A DNA stretch of 64,000 nucleotides. Source: Pseudomonas sp. M47T1 (GTDB taxonomy: Bacteria; Pseudomonadota; Gammaproteobacteria; Pseudomonadales; Pseudomonadaceae). The stretch is taken from assembly GCF_000263855.1 (NCBI RefSeq), contig NZ_AJWX01000004.1, positions 186,001 to 250,000 of the forward strand, written 5' to 3'. Under the pieces are notes generated by a model that was not told where the DNA came from, did no database searches, and saw only the letters and a list, made by a program, of their open reading frames with translations. A program made the translations under genes and the position numbers. Shown here one piece after another: positions 9,287 through 18,846 of this stretch (position 1 is the first letter of the stretch; every line of letters begins with the position of its first letter).

Positions 9287-10250
9287 ACCCGATCAGGCAT
9301 TCGCGCAGTGAATCGCCCAAGGCCGCTTCATCCTGTGGCCCTTCGAAAATCAATTCCAGTCGCGAATCCCGCCGCCACTCACTGCGCTGCAAAGCCGGTA
9401 TAACGTTATCCACAGCGTTGAACGAATGCCAGTTATCCCCAGTTCGCACCACACCCTTAGCCCTACGCCACACCATTGTGGATAACCATTCCAGAACCTT
9501 GCGCTCATCGAAGATTCGTTGCGGATGCCAGCGCCAGCCCATGCTCCAGGCCTGCGCTTGGTTATGCACAGCCATTATTGGCCGAAACGGATCTATCCAC
9601 AGGGTAGCAGGCGATTCGGCAGGCGCTGCAATATTGCCCACAGGGCCGTCGGGGCCCATTTCGGTGGGGCGTCCCAAATATGAAACACTCAAGAATCCGT
9701 TATTTGTAAAAACTTGTTCAATATCAGGTAGTTGTGATTTTATCCACAACCGTTTTTCCACAGGCACTTCATCTGATTTATTGATCACCAGCAAGCCTAC
9801 ATCGGGTAAAGCGTCGCGCTGAGGGTCGGGCAAAAGTTGTCCACAGGCCAACGCCTGCGCATCAAGCACCATGATCAGTGGCTGTACCGCCAGCACCCCA
9901 CGCCACGGCGCGTCGCGCAACTGCTTGAGCAACTGCGCCGGGTGGCCCAGGCCAGACGGCTCGATGAACACCCGATCAGGCCTGGCCTTGCGCAGCAGGC
10001 GCCCCAGTCCCACCTGAAACGGTGCACCGTTGACACAACACAGGCAGCCTCCCGCCACCTCGCCCAGTGCGATACCATCGTCGCCGGTGCTCAACAACGC
10101 GGCGTCCAGGCCTATCTGGCCAAACTCGTTGATCAGCACCGCCCAGCGTTCACCTGCGGGCCGCTGCGCCATCAGCTGGCCGATCAGGCTGGTCTTGCCG
10201 GCGCCCAAGGGGCCGGCGATGACGTGGGTGGGGATATTCTTGAACATCAT
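9285..10250 (-). CDS. CobW/G3E family P-loop GTPase
   Basis: The protein has 321 residues. The P-loop GPLGAGKT (13-20), the metal-binding C-L-C-C motif (69-72), the switch-like INEFGQIGLD and the guanine-specificity motif INKSDE place it in the G3E GTPase family. These proteins deliver metal ions, often zinc, to client enzymes. A CobW_C domain (SMGWRWHPQRIFDERKVLEWL...) ends the protein. The gene sits close to a second cobW gene and amiA. The middle part (9400-9850) has lower GC and a striking density of DnaA boxes, so its codons are unusual for the neighbourhood. Confidence 0.9.
   Translation of the reverse strand: MMFKNIPTHVIAGPLGAGKTSLIGQLMAQRPAGERWAVLINEFGQIGLDAALLSTGDDGIALGEVAGGCLCCVNGAPFQVGLGRLLRKARPDRVFIEPSGLGHPAQLLKQLRDAPWRGVLAVQPLIMVLDAQALACGQLLPDPQRDALPDVGLLVINKSDEVPVEKRLWIKSQLPDIEQVFTNNGFLSVSYLGRPTEMGPDGPVGNIAAPAESPATLWIDPFRPIMAVHNQAQAWSMGWRWHPQRIFDERKVLEWLSTMVWRRAKGVVRTGDNWHSFNAVDNVIPALQRSEWRRDSRLELIFEGPQDEAALGDSLRECLIG
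9406..9845. other. DnaA-box cluster inside the cobW-like gene
   Basis: Three perfect TTATCCACA boxes occur at 9406-9414, 9477-9485 (reverse) and 9740-9748. TTATGCACA, which fits TTATNCACA, is at 9562-9570. One-mismatch copies are at 9433 (TTATCCCCA), 9593 (CTATCCACA), 9754 (TTTTCCACA) and 9837 (TTGTCCACA). Nine or so such sites in 440 bp of coding DNA is far more than chance. A DnaA-titrating or origin-control role is possible; this is inference. Confidence 0.7.
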
Positions 10251-10273
10251 GATTTCTTGAGTGGAGGTAGTGG

Positions 10274-10627
10274 ATGCGTCTTTGGGGTGTGCTGGTACTG
10301 ACCCTTGCCAGCAGCCAGGCCTGGGCCCAGGCGTGTGTTGTCCACAGCCATGCCGAACGGCTGGATGTGAAAGTCTGCCAGCAGAACCGCAACATACCGG
10401 AAAAAATGTTCCATGACGGCTTCTGCGAGCCGAACCTGCCTGGGCAGAAGGTCGACGTTCAATTCGTTAACCAATGCCCCGCCGGCGCCTTCGGCGTGTG
10501 CAGCAATGCCCATGTGGACAATATGCCCTATCGCCAGGACATCCACTATTACGGCGTGGCTACCGACGCCGCCTACCTGCAGCCTTTCTGCGAACAGAAG
10601 AGCCAGGGCACCTGGCTCAAGCCCTGA
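10274..10627 (+). CDS. Small secreted cysteine-rich protein, unknown function
   Basis: The protein has 117 residues. GGAGG precedes ATG 10274. A clear signal peptide (MRLWGVLVLTLASSQAWAQA) is followed by a mature domain with six cysteines (C-VVHSH, KVCQQN, GFCEPN, NQCPAG, GVCSN, PFCEQK), pointing to a disulfide-bonded periplasmic or secreted protein. I do not recognise the family. Its 3' end abuts the 3' end of the zinc-type cobW gene with no gap, and its start is 23 bp from the start of the other cobW gene. This makes a link to metal homeostasis possible but unproven. Confidence 0.75.
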   Translation: MRLWGVLVLTLASSQAWAQACVVHSHAERLDVKVCQQNRNIPEKMFHDGFCEPNLPGQKVDVQFVNQCPAGAFGVCSNAHVDNMPYRQDIHYYGVATDAAYLQPFCEQKSQGTWLKP

Positions 10628-11836
<1,209 letters not shown>

Positions 11837-11881
11837 GGTTCGATTCCTCATGGACACCTGGTCTTGTGGGATGAACCGCCA

Positions 11882-11922
11882 GGCTATCCTGCAATGTTAT
11901 ATTATAACATTGCAGGATAGCC
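11882..11922. promoter_or_regulatory. Zur operator nested in a perfect 41-bp palindrome
   Basis: Every base from 11882 to 11901 pairs with 11903-11922 around a single central T at 11902. The central 13 bases GTTATATTATAAC (11896-11908) match the Zur-box pattern GTTATAnTATAAC known from gammaproteobacteria. The outer arms begin GGCTATCCTGC. It lies between amiA and the zinc cobW gene, 46 bp before the cobW start. There is no T-run on either side, so an operator is likelier than a terminator. Confidence 0.85.
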
Positions 11923-11938
11923 AATACCGATTGTCTCT

Positions 11939-13186
11939 TTAGGCGGTGCGCTGCGCTTTCTGCTCCTGAGCCCAGGCCACGAAGGAACCGGTGGGCGGGT
12001 TTTTCTCGAAGTAGGCGTTGATGCCGGCGAACAGACGATCCGCCACGGCCTGTTGGTGCCGTGCGGTTACCAGACGCTGGGCGTCGCTGGCATTGGAGAT
12101 GAAGCCAGTCTCCACCAGGATGGATGGCACGTCTGGTGATTTCAGCACGGCGAAACCGGCTTGCTCTACACGCTTCTGGTGCAGCGTGGTGATGTCGGCC
12201 AGGCTGCCCAGCACGGTGTGGCCCAATTGCAGGCTGGCAGCAATGGTGGCGTTCATCGACATGTCGATGATCACGTTGGCCAGCATTGGGTCCTTGTCCT
12301 TGAGGTTGAGCAGGCTGGCGGCGCCGATCAAGTCGGCACCGTTTTCGCGGTCGGCCATCATTCGCGCTGTGGCCGAGGTGGCGCCGTTTTCCGACAGGGC
12401 GAACACCGACGCGCCGGACGCGGTCAGGCGTGGCGCCGCGTCGGCGTGCACGGAGATGAACATGTCGGCGTTGCGCTGGCGAGCGAAGTCCACGCGTTTG
12501 CGCAGCGGCACATAGAAATCATCATTGCGTACCAGGTGCACGGTGTAGCCTTTCTCCCGCTTGAGACGACGCGCCAGCAACTGGGCAATGGAAAGCACCA
12601 CGTCCTTCTCGCGCTCGCCCTTGCCGCTGATAGCGCCAGGGTCCTTGCCACCGTGACCAGGGTCCACCACCACGACGATATCGCGCTTGGGATGGAAGCT
12701 GTTGGACACAGGTTTTTCAGGCTCCATAGGCTCCGGATCGGGCTGGGGCGCGGCAGCCCGGGCGATCGCCGCAGGGGCGGCGACCTTGCCAGGCTGAATC
12801 AAGTCCAGCACCAAGCGATGGCCCTGACCCTGCGCAGGGCCGAGCAGGAACGCCGAAGACTGCATGGGGGCATTGAGGTCGAACACGATGCGCGTGTCAC
12901 CCTGGCCAAAAGGCCCGGAACGGATAGCGCGCACGCTGGTGCCCGCCAGGTTCAAGTGAGCGAGGTCGCCGCTCAATTGGGCACCCACCACATCCACTAT
13001 CAACCGGTCCGGTGCCTGCAAGGTAAACGTCTTGAATTGCACTGGGCCGCTCAGGTCGAACACCACGCGCAACTTGTCGGTGCTGCGCCACAGTCGAGCA
13101 TCGCGCACCAGTGCCGCGGAGGCGCCAAATGGCAATGCCAGCGTCGTGCTGGCCAGAATCAGGGTGAGCAATTGGCGTCTATGCAT
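11939..13186 (-). CDS. amiA: N-acetylmuramoyl-L-alanine amidase AmiA/AmiC type
   Basis: The protein has 415 residues. A Tat-like leader (MHRRQLLTLILASTTLALPFGASA) is followed by an AMIN domain (~27-130) that binds cell wall and targets the septum, a Pro-rich linker, and an Amidase_3 domain (~170-400). The domain carries the zinc ligands and catalytic Glu: VVDPGHGGKDPGA, the SVHADA histidine and VETGFISN. It cleaves the amide bond between muramic acid and the stem peptide during cell separation. A Zur box lies ~49 bp upstream, matching the zinc-regulated amidase found beside cobW in other Pseudomonas. The zinc cobW gene follows after 102 bp. Confidence 0.93.
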   Translation of the reverse strand: MHRRQLLTLILASTTLALPFGASAALVRDARLWRSTDKLRVVFDLSGPVQFKTFTLQAPDRLIVDVVGAQLSGDLAHLNLAGTSVRAIRSGPFGQGDTRIVFDLNAPMQSSAFLLGPAQGQGHRLVLDLIQPGKVAAPAAIARAAAPQPDPEPMEPEKPVSNSFHPKRDIVVVVDPGHGGKDPGAISGKGEREKDVVLSIAQLLARRLKREKGYTVHLVRNDDFYVPLRKRVDFARQRNADMFISVHADAAPRLTASGASVFALSENGATSATARMMADRENGADLIGAASLLNLKDKDPMLANVIIDMSMNATIAASLQLGHTVLGSLADITTLHQKRVEQAGFAVLKSPDVPSILVETGFISNASDAQRLVTARHQQAVADRLFAGINAYFEKNPPTGSFVAWAQEQKAQRTA

Positions 13187-13234
13187 GGCGGGTCCGGCAA
13201 GGCTTCATCAAAGGAAGTTATAATTGTCGCATCG

Positions 13235-13247
13235 TTATAATATAACA
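13235..13247. promoter_or_regulatory. Zur box upstream of amiA
   Basis: A perfect 13-bp palindrome GTTATA-A-TATAAC lies 49 bp before the amiA start. It differs from the core of the 11896-11908 site only in the central base. An extra half-site, GTTATAA, lies at 13218. Repression by zinc-loaded Zur is inferred. Confidence 0.85.
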
Positions 13248-13371
13248 CGCGGATTATCGCCCTGGATGAAATAGCGCAGGCAGAGAGTCCGCGTAGTGGC
13301 GACTCTAAACCGGGCCTGTTGCCGGGATCGTGAAATTTTCTACATCTTCCATTGCGCAATAATCGGCCGAA

Positions 13372-13387
13372 TGTTCCACGTGGAACT
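13372..13387. other. parS centromere site (ParB binding)
   Basis: TGTTCCACGTGGAACT matches the bacterial parS consensus TGTTCCACGTGGAACA at 15 of 16 positions. It is intergenic, between amiA and the DUF3617 gene, and is flanked by extra complementary arms GGCCGAA/TTCGGCC. ParB is encoded in this window at 57151, about 44 kb away. Confidence 0.88.
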
Positions 13388-13469
13388 TCGGCCTGACATC
13401 GGTCCATCACGCTGAACATCTTCAGCGTATGGATGGCCAGCGCAGCCTGGTGGCATCGGCTATAAGGGG

Positions 13470-13997
13470 TCAGCTGCGCGGGCGCACGGTGCCGCAGTCG
13501 TTGCCCAACCACACGGCGCGGGTTTCCATGCTGCCCTTCTGCTGGGTGCCCGTCGCATTGAAAGTACCGCTGACCTTGGTCAGGAACTCTCGCTGGCTGA
13601 GGAAGGTGGCTTGGCCAGTGCCCTGTGCTTTCGGGCAGCTGAACCGAAAACTCCACACATTGCCCTGCTTGCCGGTGATCTGCTGGGTGCAACCGGACTG
13701 AGGGTCTTGCAAGGGAATGTTGTCACTCTGCACCTGGGCCTGGGTCAGGCAGCTACGAATGCCCTTGCCGCCCACGGTGATGCCCTGCTTGGCCATAGCC
13801 TGCTCGACCATGGCTTTCTGTTCCGGCGCCAGCATCTGCATTTGCCCGAGCATGACGTTCAAGTCGGGCAAGGCATTGCCGTCTACCTGCATGTTACTGG
13901 TGGTCAGCTCCCACAAGCCCGGTTGAAGCATTTGCGCCTGCACAAGGGGCGCCGACAGACACAAGGCCAATGCCACAGCCGGCAAACGAATCTTCAT
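13470..13997 (-). CDS. DUF3617 domain periplasmic protein
   Basis: The protein has 175 residues. A signal peptide (MKIRLPAVALALCLSAPLVQA) precedes the DUF3617 start MLQPGLWELTTSNMQVDG and the later pair of conserved cysteines (SCLTQAQ, GCTQQITG, FSCPKAQ). The family is common in Proteobacteria and uncharacterised; the fold suggests a lipocalin-like beta barrel. It is monocistronic and divergent from clsA. Confidence 0.87.
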   Translation of the reverse strand: MKIRLPAVALALCLSAPLVQAQMLQPGLWELTTSNMQVDGNALPDLNVMLGQMQMLAPEQKAMVEQAMAKQGITVGGKGIRSCLTQAQVQSDNIPLQDPQSGCTQQITGKQGNVWSFRFSCPKAQGTGQATFLSQREFLTKVSGTFNATGTQQKGSMETRAVWLGNDCGTVRPRS

Positions 13998-14144
13998 GGA
14001 TAACTCCTGGGGGTGGTCCAGTCTGGGCTGGATGATGTCACTTGGACGCCGATTTACCGATTGCGTTGCACGCTGAATTATTTCGAGACAAGCCGCCTTT
14101 ATCGTGGTCTGTTAGACACTACGCTTTCGGGAGCAACGCTGCGC

Positions 14145-15584
14145 ATGGATTATCACAGCCCCTGGTTTTTTGGCTACCTGTTTGGACTGGTTCATCTGCT
14201 GGGCGTCATTGCCGCCATCCACGCAGTGTTCACCGTTCGCACCGCCCAAGGTTCGATCGCCTGGGCACTGTCCCTGGTATTCGTCCCCTACCTTACCTTG
14301 ATCCCCTACCTGGTATTTGGCCGAAGCACCTTCGATGCCTACATCGAGGCTCGTCGCCAGGCCAACCGCGAGATGCACAAAGCGATTGCCGACCTGGACT
14401 GGCGGCCCTGGGTGGAGGAAGCACTCACGGCTCGCAACTCCAGCTCGTACGCGTCATTGCGCGCCATGCCCAAGTTGGGCCGCATGCCATGCCTGGCGAA
14501 TAATCAGGTGAGCCTGCTGATCAACGGCAAGGCCACCTTCCATGCCATCTTCGCCGCGATCCGCGAAGCGCGCGAGGTGGTATTGGTGCAGTTCTTCATC
14601 ATCCACGACGACCAGATCGGCCGGGCGCTGCAAGCGCTGTTGCTGGAAAAAGCAGCCGAAGGGGTGAAGATTTATGTGCTCTACGATAGCGTCGGCAGCC
14701 ATGCGTTGCCTCACGAGTACGGCGAAACCCTGCGCAAGGGCGGCGTGAAAATTCGTGCATTCGCCACGCGCAGCGGCTGGCTGAACCGCTTTCAGGTCAA
14801 CTTCCGCAACCACCGTAAAATTGTGGTGGTGGACGGCCTGGTGGGGTTTGTTGGTGGCCATAACGTGGGCGACGAGTACCTGGGCGGCAACCCCAAACTG
14901 TCCCCCTGGCGCGATACCCATGTGCGCATCGGCGGCCCGGTGGTGGCCTGCCTGCAGGAATCGTTTGCCGAAGACTGGTTCTGGGCCTCGCGCAAACTGC
15001 CGCCACTGATTCTGCCGGACACCTACGAGGAAAACGGCGTACTGTGCCAAGTGCTGGCCAGCGGGCCGGCTGACCCCCAGGAAACCTGTTCGTTGTTCTT
15101 TGTGGAGGCCATCCACGCCGCCACCGAACGGGTATGGATCACCAGCCCTTATTACATCCCCGATGAAGCCGTGTTTGCCGCACTGCGCCTGGCCGTGTTG
15201 CGCGGTGTAGACGTGCGTATCCTGCTGCCCTCGCGCCCCGATCATAAAGTGGTGTACGCCGCCTCCAGCCTGTTCGCCTTCGAGGCCGTGCGCGCCGGGG
15301 TACGGGTATTCCGTTACGGACCAGGGTTCCTGCATCAGAAAGTAGTGCTGGTGGACAACGAGATCAGCGCCATCGGCAGTGCCAACCTGGACAACCGCTC
15401 GTTCCGCCTGAACTTCGAAATCATGCTGTTGACCGTCGACAGTGTGTTCGCCAGCCAGGTGCAGGAAATGCTGGAAGCCGATTTTGCGCTGTCGCGCGAA
15501 ATCACCGTCGAGGACAGCCGGCACACTCACCGCCTGCAGAAGTTGGGGATGCGCATCGCCAGGCTGATATCACCCATCCTGTAG
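14145..15584 (+). CDS. clsA: Cardiolipin synthase A
   Basis: The protein has 479 residues from ATG 14145, with GGGAGC upstream. It condenses two phosphatidylglycerol molecules into cardiolipin and glycerol at the inner membrane. Two N-terminal membrane helices ([41 protein letters not shown]) precede two phospholipase D HKD motifs: HRKIVVVDG...GGHNVGDEY and HQKVVLVDN...[10 protein letters not shown]. The length equals that of other Pseudomonas ClsA proteins. It converges on cfa, another envelope-lipid gene, with an 18-bp gap. Confidence 0.96.
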   Translation: MDYHSPWFFGYLFGLVHLLGVIAAIHAVFTVRTAQGSIAWALSLVFVPYLTLIPYLVFGRSTFDAYIEARRQANREMHKAIADLDWRPWVEEALTARNSSSYASLRAMPKLGRMPCLANNQVSLLINGKATFHAIFAAIREAREVVLVQFFIIHDDQIGRALQALLLEKAAEGVKIYVLYDSVGSHALPHEYGETLRKGGVKIRAFATRSGWLNRFQVNFRNHRKIVVVDGLVGFVGGHNVGDEYLGGNPKLSPWRDTHVRIGGPVVACLQESFAEDWFWASRKLPPLILPDTYEENGVLCQVLASGPADPQETCSLFFVEAIHAATERVWITSPYYIPDEAVFAALRLAVLRGVDVRILLPSRPDHKVVYAASSLFAFEAVRAGVRVFRYGPGFLHQKVVLVDNEISAIGSANLDNRSFRLNFEIMLLTVDSVFASQVQEMLEADFALSREITVEDSRHTHRLQKLGMRIARLISPIL

Positions 15585-15602
15585 ATACGCACCCCTACGG
15601 GG

Positions 15603-16787
15603 TCAGCGATACAGATCCTCGCGGGTCCATGGTAGGCCATGGCTGCCGTCGGAGTAGGCTTTTACCGACAGGATTTGGTGAATATTGATCCAGCCATGGG
15701 CAAAGGCATAGGAGCAGCCCGCCAGGTACAAGCGCCAGATCCTCAGAGCCTGTTCCGGCACCATGGCCGCAGCTTTCTCCAGGTTGCCCTCCAGGCGCTT
15801 GCTCCAGAAGTCCAGGGTCTTGGCGTAATGCAGGCGCAGGCTCTCGACGTCCACCACCTCAAAACCGGCCTCGCTGATGCAGGCCGACATCATCGCCATG
15901 TGCGGCAACTCGCCGTGCGGGAAAACATAACGCTCGATGAAATCGCCTGCCCCACGGCCTACCGGGCGGCCATCGGTATGCTTGGCGGTAATGCCGTGGT
16001 TCATTACCAAGCCACCCTCGCGCACCGCGCCGAACAGGCGCTCGCAGTAGACCTGGAGGTTGGCATGGCCCACGTGTTCGAACATGCCCACACTCACCAC
16101 CTTGTCGAAGCGGCCGTCCTGGGGCAAATCACGGTAGTCCAGCAGCTGTAGCTCTACCAGGTGCTCAAGCCCCTCGGCCTTGACCCGTTCGCGTGCCAGA
16201 GTGAGCTGCTCCTTGCTCAAGGTAATGCCGAACACTCGCGCGCCGTATTCACGCGCCGCATAGCGCGCCAGCCCGCCCCAGCCACACCCCACGTCGAGCA
16301 GATAATCGCCGGCTTGCAAGCGCAGCTTGCGGCACAGGTGCTCGAACTTGGCATGCTGTGCTTGCTCCAGGGTTTCAGTGCCGGTCTGAAAATAGGCGCA
16401 GGAATAAGCCATGTCCTCATCCAGCCACAGCTGGTAGAACTCGTTGGACAGGTCGTAATGGTAGGAAATGGCAGCAGCGTCGGTGTCCTTGTCATGGACA
16501 GTGCGGATAGGCTGATTGCCGTCATCCTCGTCCAGCAAGGCCTGGCTTAGCTCGTCGCAGACTCGAATGACCTCACCGATGGAACCTTCCATCTCCAGCT
16601 TGCCCTCGACGAAGGCACTGCCCAACAGATCCAGGCTTGGGTGAGCGAACTGTGTCACCAGTTGCGGATCCTTCACCACAATCGTGACACTGGGCGCAGG
16701 GCCCAGGTTGAACTCATGACCATCCCAGAGTCTCAGGCGCAGCGGTAGCTGAAGATTCTGTAAGGCCGGTGGTAATTGCGCGAGCAT
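15603..16787 (-). CDS. cfa: Cyclopropane-fatty-acyl-phospholipid synthase
   Basis: The protein has 394 residues. It methylates cis double bonds of membrane phospholipid acyl chains using S-adenosylmethionine. Seen are the substrate-entry region SYHYDLSNEFYQLWLDEDMAYSCAYF, the SAM motif LLDVGCGWGGLARYAA and the conserved VSVGMFEHVGHANLQVYCERLF...MNHGI. Pseudomonads often encode more than one Cfa-like enzyme, and this may be the secondary paralogue. The 274 bp between it and the next gene show no feature I can name beyond promoter-like AT-rich patches. Confidence 0.92.
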   Translation of the reverse strand: MLAQLPPALQNLQLPLRLRLWDGHEFNLGPAPSVTIVVKDPQLVTQFAHPSLDLLGSAFVEGKLEMEGSIGEVIRVCDELSQALLDEDDGNQPIRTVHDKDTDAAAISYHYDLSNEFYQLWLDEDMAYSCAYFQTGTETLEQAQHAKFEHLCRKLRLQAGDYLLDVGCGWGGLARYAAREYGARVFGITLSKEQLTLARERVKAEGLEHLVELQLLDYRDLPQDGRFDKVVSVGMFEHVGHANLQVYCERLFGAVREGGLVMNHGITAKHTDGRPVGRGAGDFIERYVFPHGELPHMAMMSACISEAGFEVVDVESLRLHYAKTLDFWSKRLEGNLEKAAAMVPEQALRIWRLYLAGCSYAFAHGWINIHQILSVKAYSDGSHGLPWTREDLYR

Positions 16788-17061
16788 GTGTTAACCCCCC
16801 TAGTTCAGACTTCTCTGAGATTAGGGTAGTCCAGAATTTGGCGCTGTCATGGGGGGCGCTACTATGGTCTTAGACCATGACGCGGATTTTTGTAGGTTTT
16901 CTTACGTTACACATTGTTTCGATCCAAACCTTTCGCCCCGCTCAACAATAACGGCCCCACCGCGGCAAAATCACTTTGAACTTCTGACCGGATGCCACGA
17001 TCGTTTTTAAGCGCAGTCAGCACGGCTCATTTCCAGAGCCGCTGAACGATAAGGAGCCATC

Positions 17062-17490
17062 ATGACCGCTAGCGCCCGCCTCCCGTACCCGAACACCCCA
17101 GGCCCGCTCCACGCGACCCTGCTGGCCGGAACCGTGCCGCTGTTCCTGGGTGCACTGTTGAGCGACATCGTCTATTTCCTGACGTACCAGAGCCAATGGA
17201 GCAATTTCGCCGCCTGGTTGCTGGCCGGCGCGGAACTCTTTTGCGGCCTGGCACTGCTGTTTGCACTGGTCAATTTGATTCGCGCAAACCCGAAGGCTGG
17301 CCGCCCTACCCTGTATTTTTTGCTTTTGCTGGTGATCTGGGTACTGGGGCTGATCAACTCATTTGAACATGCCAAGGATGCGTGGGCCGTGATGCCCGAC
17401 GGCCTGGTATTCTCCGCCATTACCGCGCCGCTGGCCTGTATTGCGACATGGATCGGCCTGACCAATCTGCGGGCCGGAGGTGTGCAATGA
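17062..17490 (+). CDS. DUF2231 family membrane protein
   Basis: The protein has 142 residues with four hydrophobic helices (LLAGTVPLFLGALLSDIVYFLTY; FAAWLLAGAELFCGLALLFALVNLI; YFLLLLVIWVLGLINSF; VFSAITAPLACIATWIGL). The N-terminal HATLLAGTVPLFLGALLSDI is the DUF2231 pattern. An AAGGAG site precedes the ATG. Its stop overlaps the start of the sugar dehydrogenase gene (ATGA), so the two are translationally coupled and probably act together at the membrane. Confidence 0.87.
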   Translation: MTASARLPYPNTPGPLHATLLAGTVPLFLGALLSDIVYFLTYQSQWSNFAAWLLAGAELFCGLALLFALVNLIRANPKAGRPTLYFLLLLVIWVLGLINSFEHAKDAWAVMPDGLVFSAITAPLACIATWIGLTNLRAGGVQ

Positions 17491-18779
17491 AACCTTCAAC
17501 GGCATTGGCAGCCCTGAGCATGGCGCTGCTGCTGAGCGCATGTAACGGCAAGGGCGAAGATACTCAGGCGCACGGTTCCGACCCAAAATTGCCAGCCCCC
17601 GAGCGGGGTCTGCTGCCCACCATGAAAATTGCCGAGCCGGCCGCCTGGGGTGACCAGAAACCCACGGTACCGGACGGCTACACCATCACCGCCATCGCCA
17701 CCGACCTCAAGGTTCCACGCCAGACCCTGTTACTGCCCAATGGCGACATACTGGTGGCTGAGGGCCGCGGGGGCAGCGAGGCAGCGCTCAAGCCCAAGGA
17801 CGTGATCGCCAGCCTAGTCAAGGCAAGCGGCACCACGCCGGTAAAAGGTGGCAACCGCCTGACACTGCTGCGTGACGCGGACGGCGATGGAACCTATGAG
17901 CTGAAAACCGTCTTCGCCGACAACCTCAACGCCCCCTACGGTCTGGCCTATGCCAATGGCCATGTCTACGTGGCCAACCAGGACAGCCTGGTGCGCTTCG
18001 ACTACACCAACGGCCAGACCAAGGCCAGCGGCCCCCCCACCAAAATCACCGACCTGCCCGGCAAGATCAACCACCACTGGACCAAGTCCCTGGCCGTAAG
18101 CCAGGACGGCCGCTACCTGTACGTAGGCATAGGTTCGAACAGCAACATCACCGAACGCGGCATGGAAGTGGAAATCGACCGCGCCAGGATCTGGCAAGTG
18201 GACGCGCAAACCGGTGCCCACCGCGACTACGCCACAGGAACGCGCAACCCTACTGCGCTGAAGATCCAGCCAGGTACCGGCAAGCTATGGGCAGTGGCCA
18301 ACGAGCGGGATGAACTGGGTCCTGACCTTGTACCCGACTACCTGACCTCCATCACCGACGGGGCCTTTTACGGCTGGCCCTACAGCTACTGGGGCCAGAA
18401 CGTCGACACCCGTGCCCAGCCGCAGGATCCGGCCAAAGTAGCCGCCGCGATCAAACCCGATTACAGCCTGGGCTCCCACGTGGCAGCACTGGGCGTCGAC
18501 TTTTCCCAGCCATCCATGGGCGAAAAATTCGCACAGGGCGTGTTTGTGGGTGAGCACGGCAGCTGGAACCGCGAGAATCCGGTGGGCTATAAAGTGGTGT
18601 TCGTGCCATTCAGTAATGGCAAGCCGTCAGGCGAGCCGGTGGACTTCGCCACGGGCTTTCGGGGTGCGGATGGGAAAACCAGAGGACGGCCAGTGGGGGT
18701 GACAGTCGATCCAAAGGGGGCGTTGATTATTGCCGATGATTTGTCGAATACCGTTTGGCGGGTGACGCGCAGTCATTAG
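17487..18779 (+). CDS. PQQ-dependent sugar (sorbosone-type) dehydrogenase lipoprotein
   Basis: The protein has 430 residues from ATG 17487. The lipobox LLLSAC predicts a lipid-anchored periplasmic protein. A six-bladed beta-propeller of the soluble glucose/sorbosone dehydrogenase family follows, with blade repeats such as PRQTLLLPNGDILVAEGRGG, APYGLAYANGHVYVANQD, GRNPTALKIQ-like TGTRNPTALKI and the late HGSWNRENPVGYKVVFVPF. Members oxidise aldoses or related sugars with PQQ as cofactor and pass electrons to the respiratory chain. The overlapping DUF2231 gene could provide a membrane partner. The substrate is not readable from sequence. Confidence 0.88.
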   Translation: MKPSTALAALSMALLLSACNGKGEDTQAHGSDPKLPAPERGLLPTMKIAEPAAWGDQKPTVPDGYTITAIATDLKVPRQTLLLPNGDILVAEGRGGSEAALKPKDVIASLVKASGTTPVKGGNRLTLLRDADGDGTYELKTVFADNLNAPYGLAYANGHVYVANQDSLVRFDYTNGQTKASGPPTKITDLPGKINHHWTKSLAVSQDGRYLYVGIGSNSNITERGMEVEIDRARIWQVDAQTGAHRDYATGTRNPTALKIQPGTGKLWAVANERDELGPDLVPDYLTSITDGAFYGWPYSYWGQNVDTRAQPQDPAKVAAAIKPDYSLGSHVAALGVDFSQPSMGEKFAQGVFVGEHGSWNRENPVGYKVVFVPFSNGKPSGEPVDFATGFRGADGKTRGRPVGVTVDPKGALIIADDLSNTVWRVTRSH

Positions 18780-18790
18780 CACTGGATGGA

Positions 18791-18809
18791 GGGCGCCCTT
18801 GAGGCGCCC
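18791..18809 (+). terminator. Hairpin after the sugar dehydrogenase gene
   Basis: A 7-bp stem GGGCGCC/GGCGCCC with loop CTTGA starts 12 bp after the stop; the downstream tail is pyrimidine-rich but lacks a T-run. It lies between convergent genes. Confidence 0.65.
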
Positions 18810-18846
18810 CTCCTCCCCCATTGCCTACTCAATGGCTGAGTACTTC

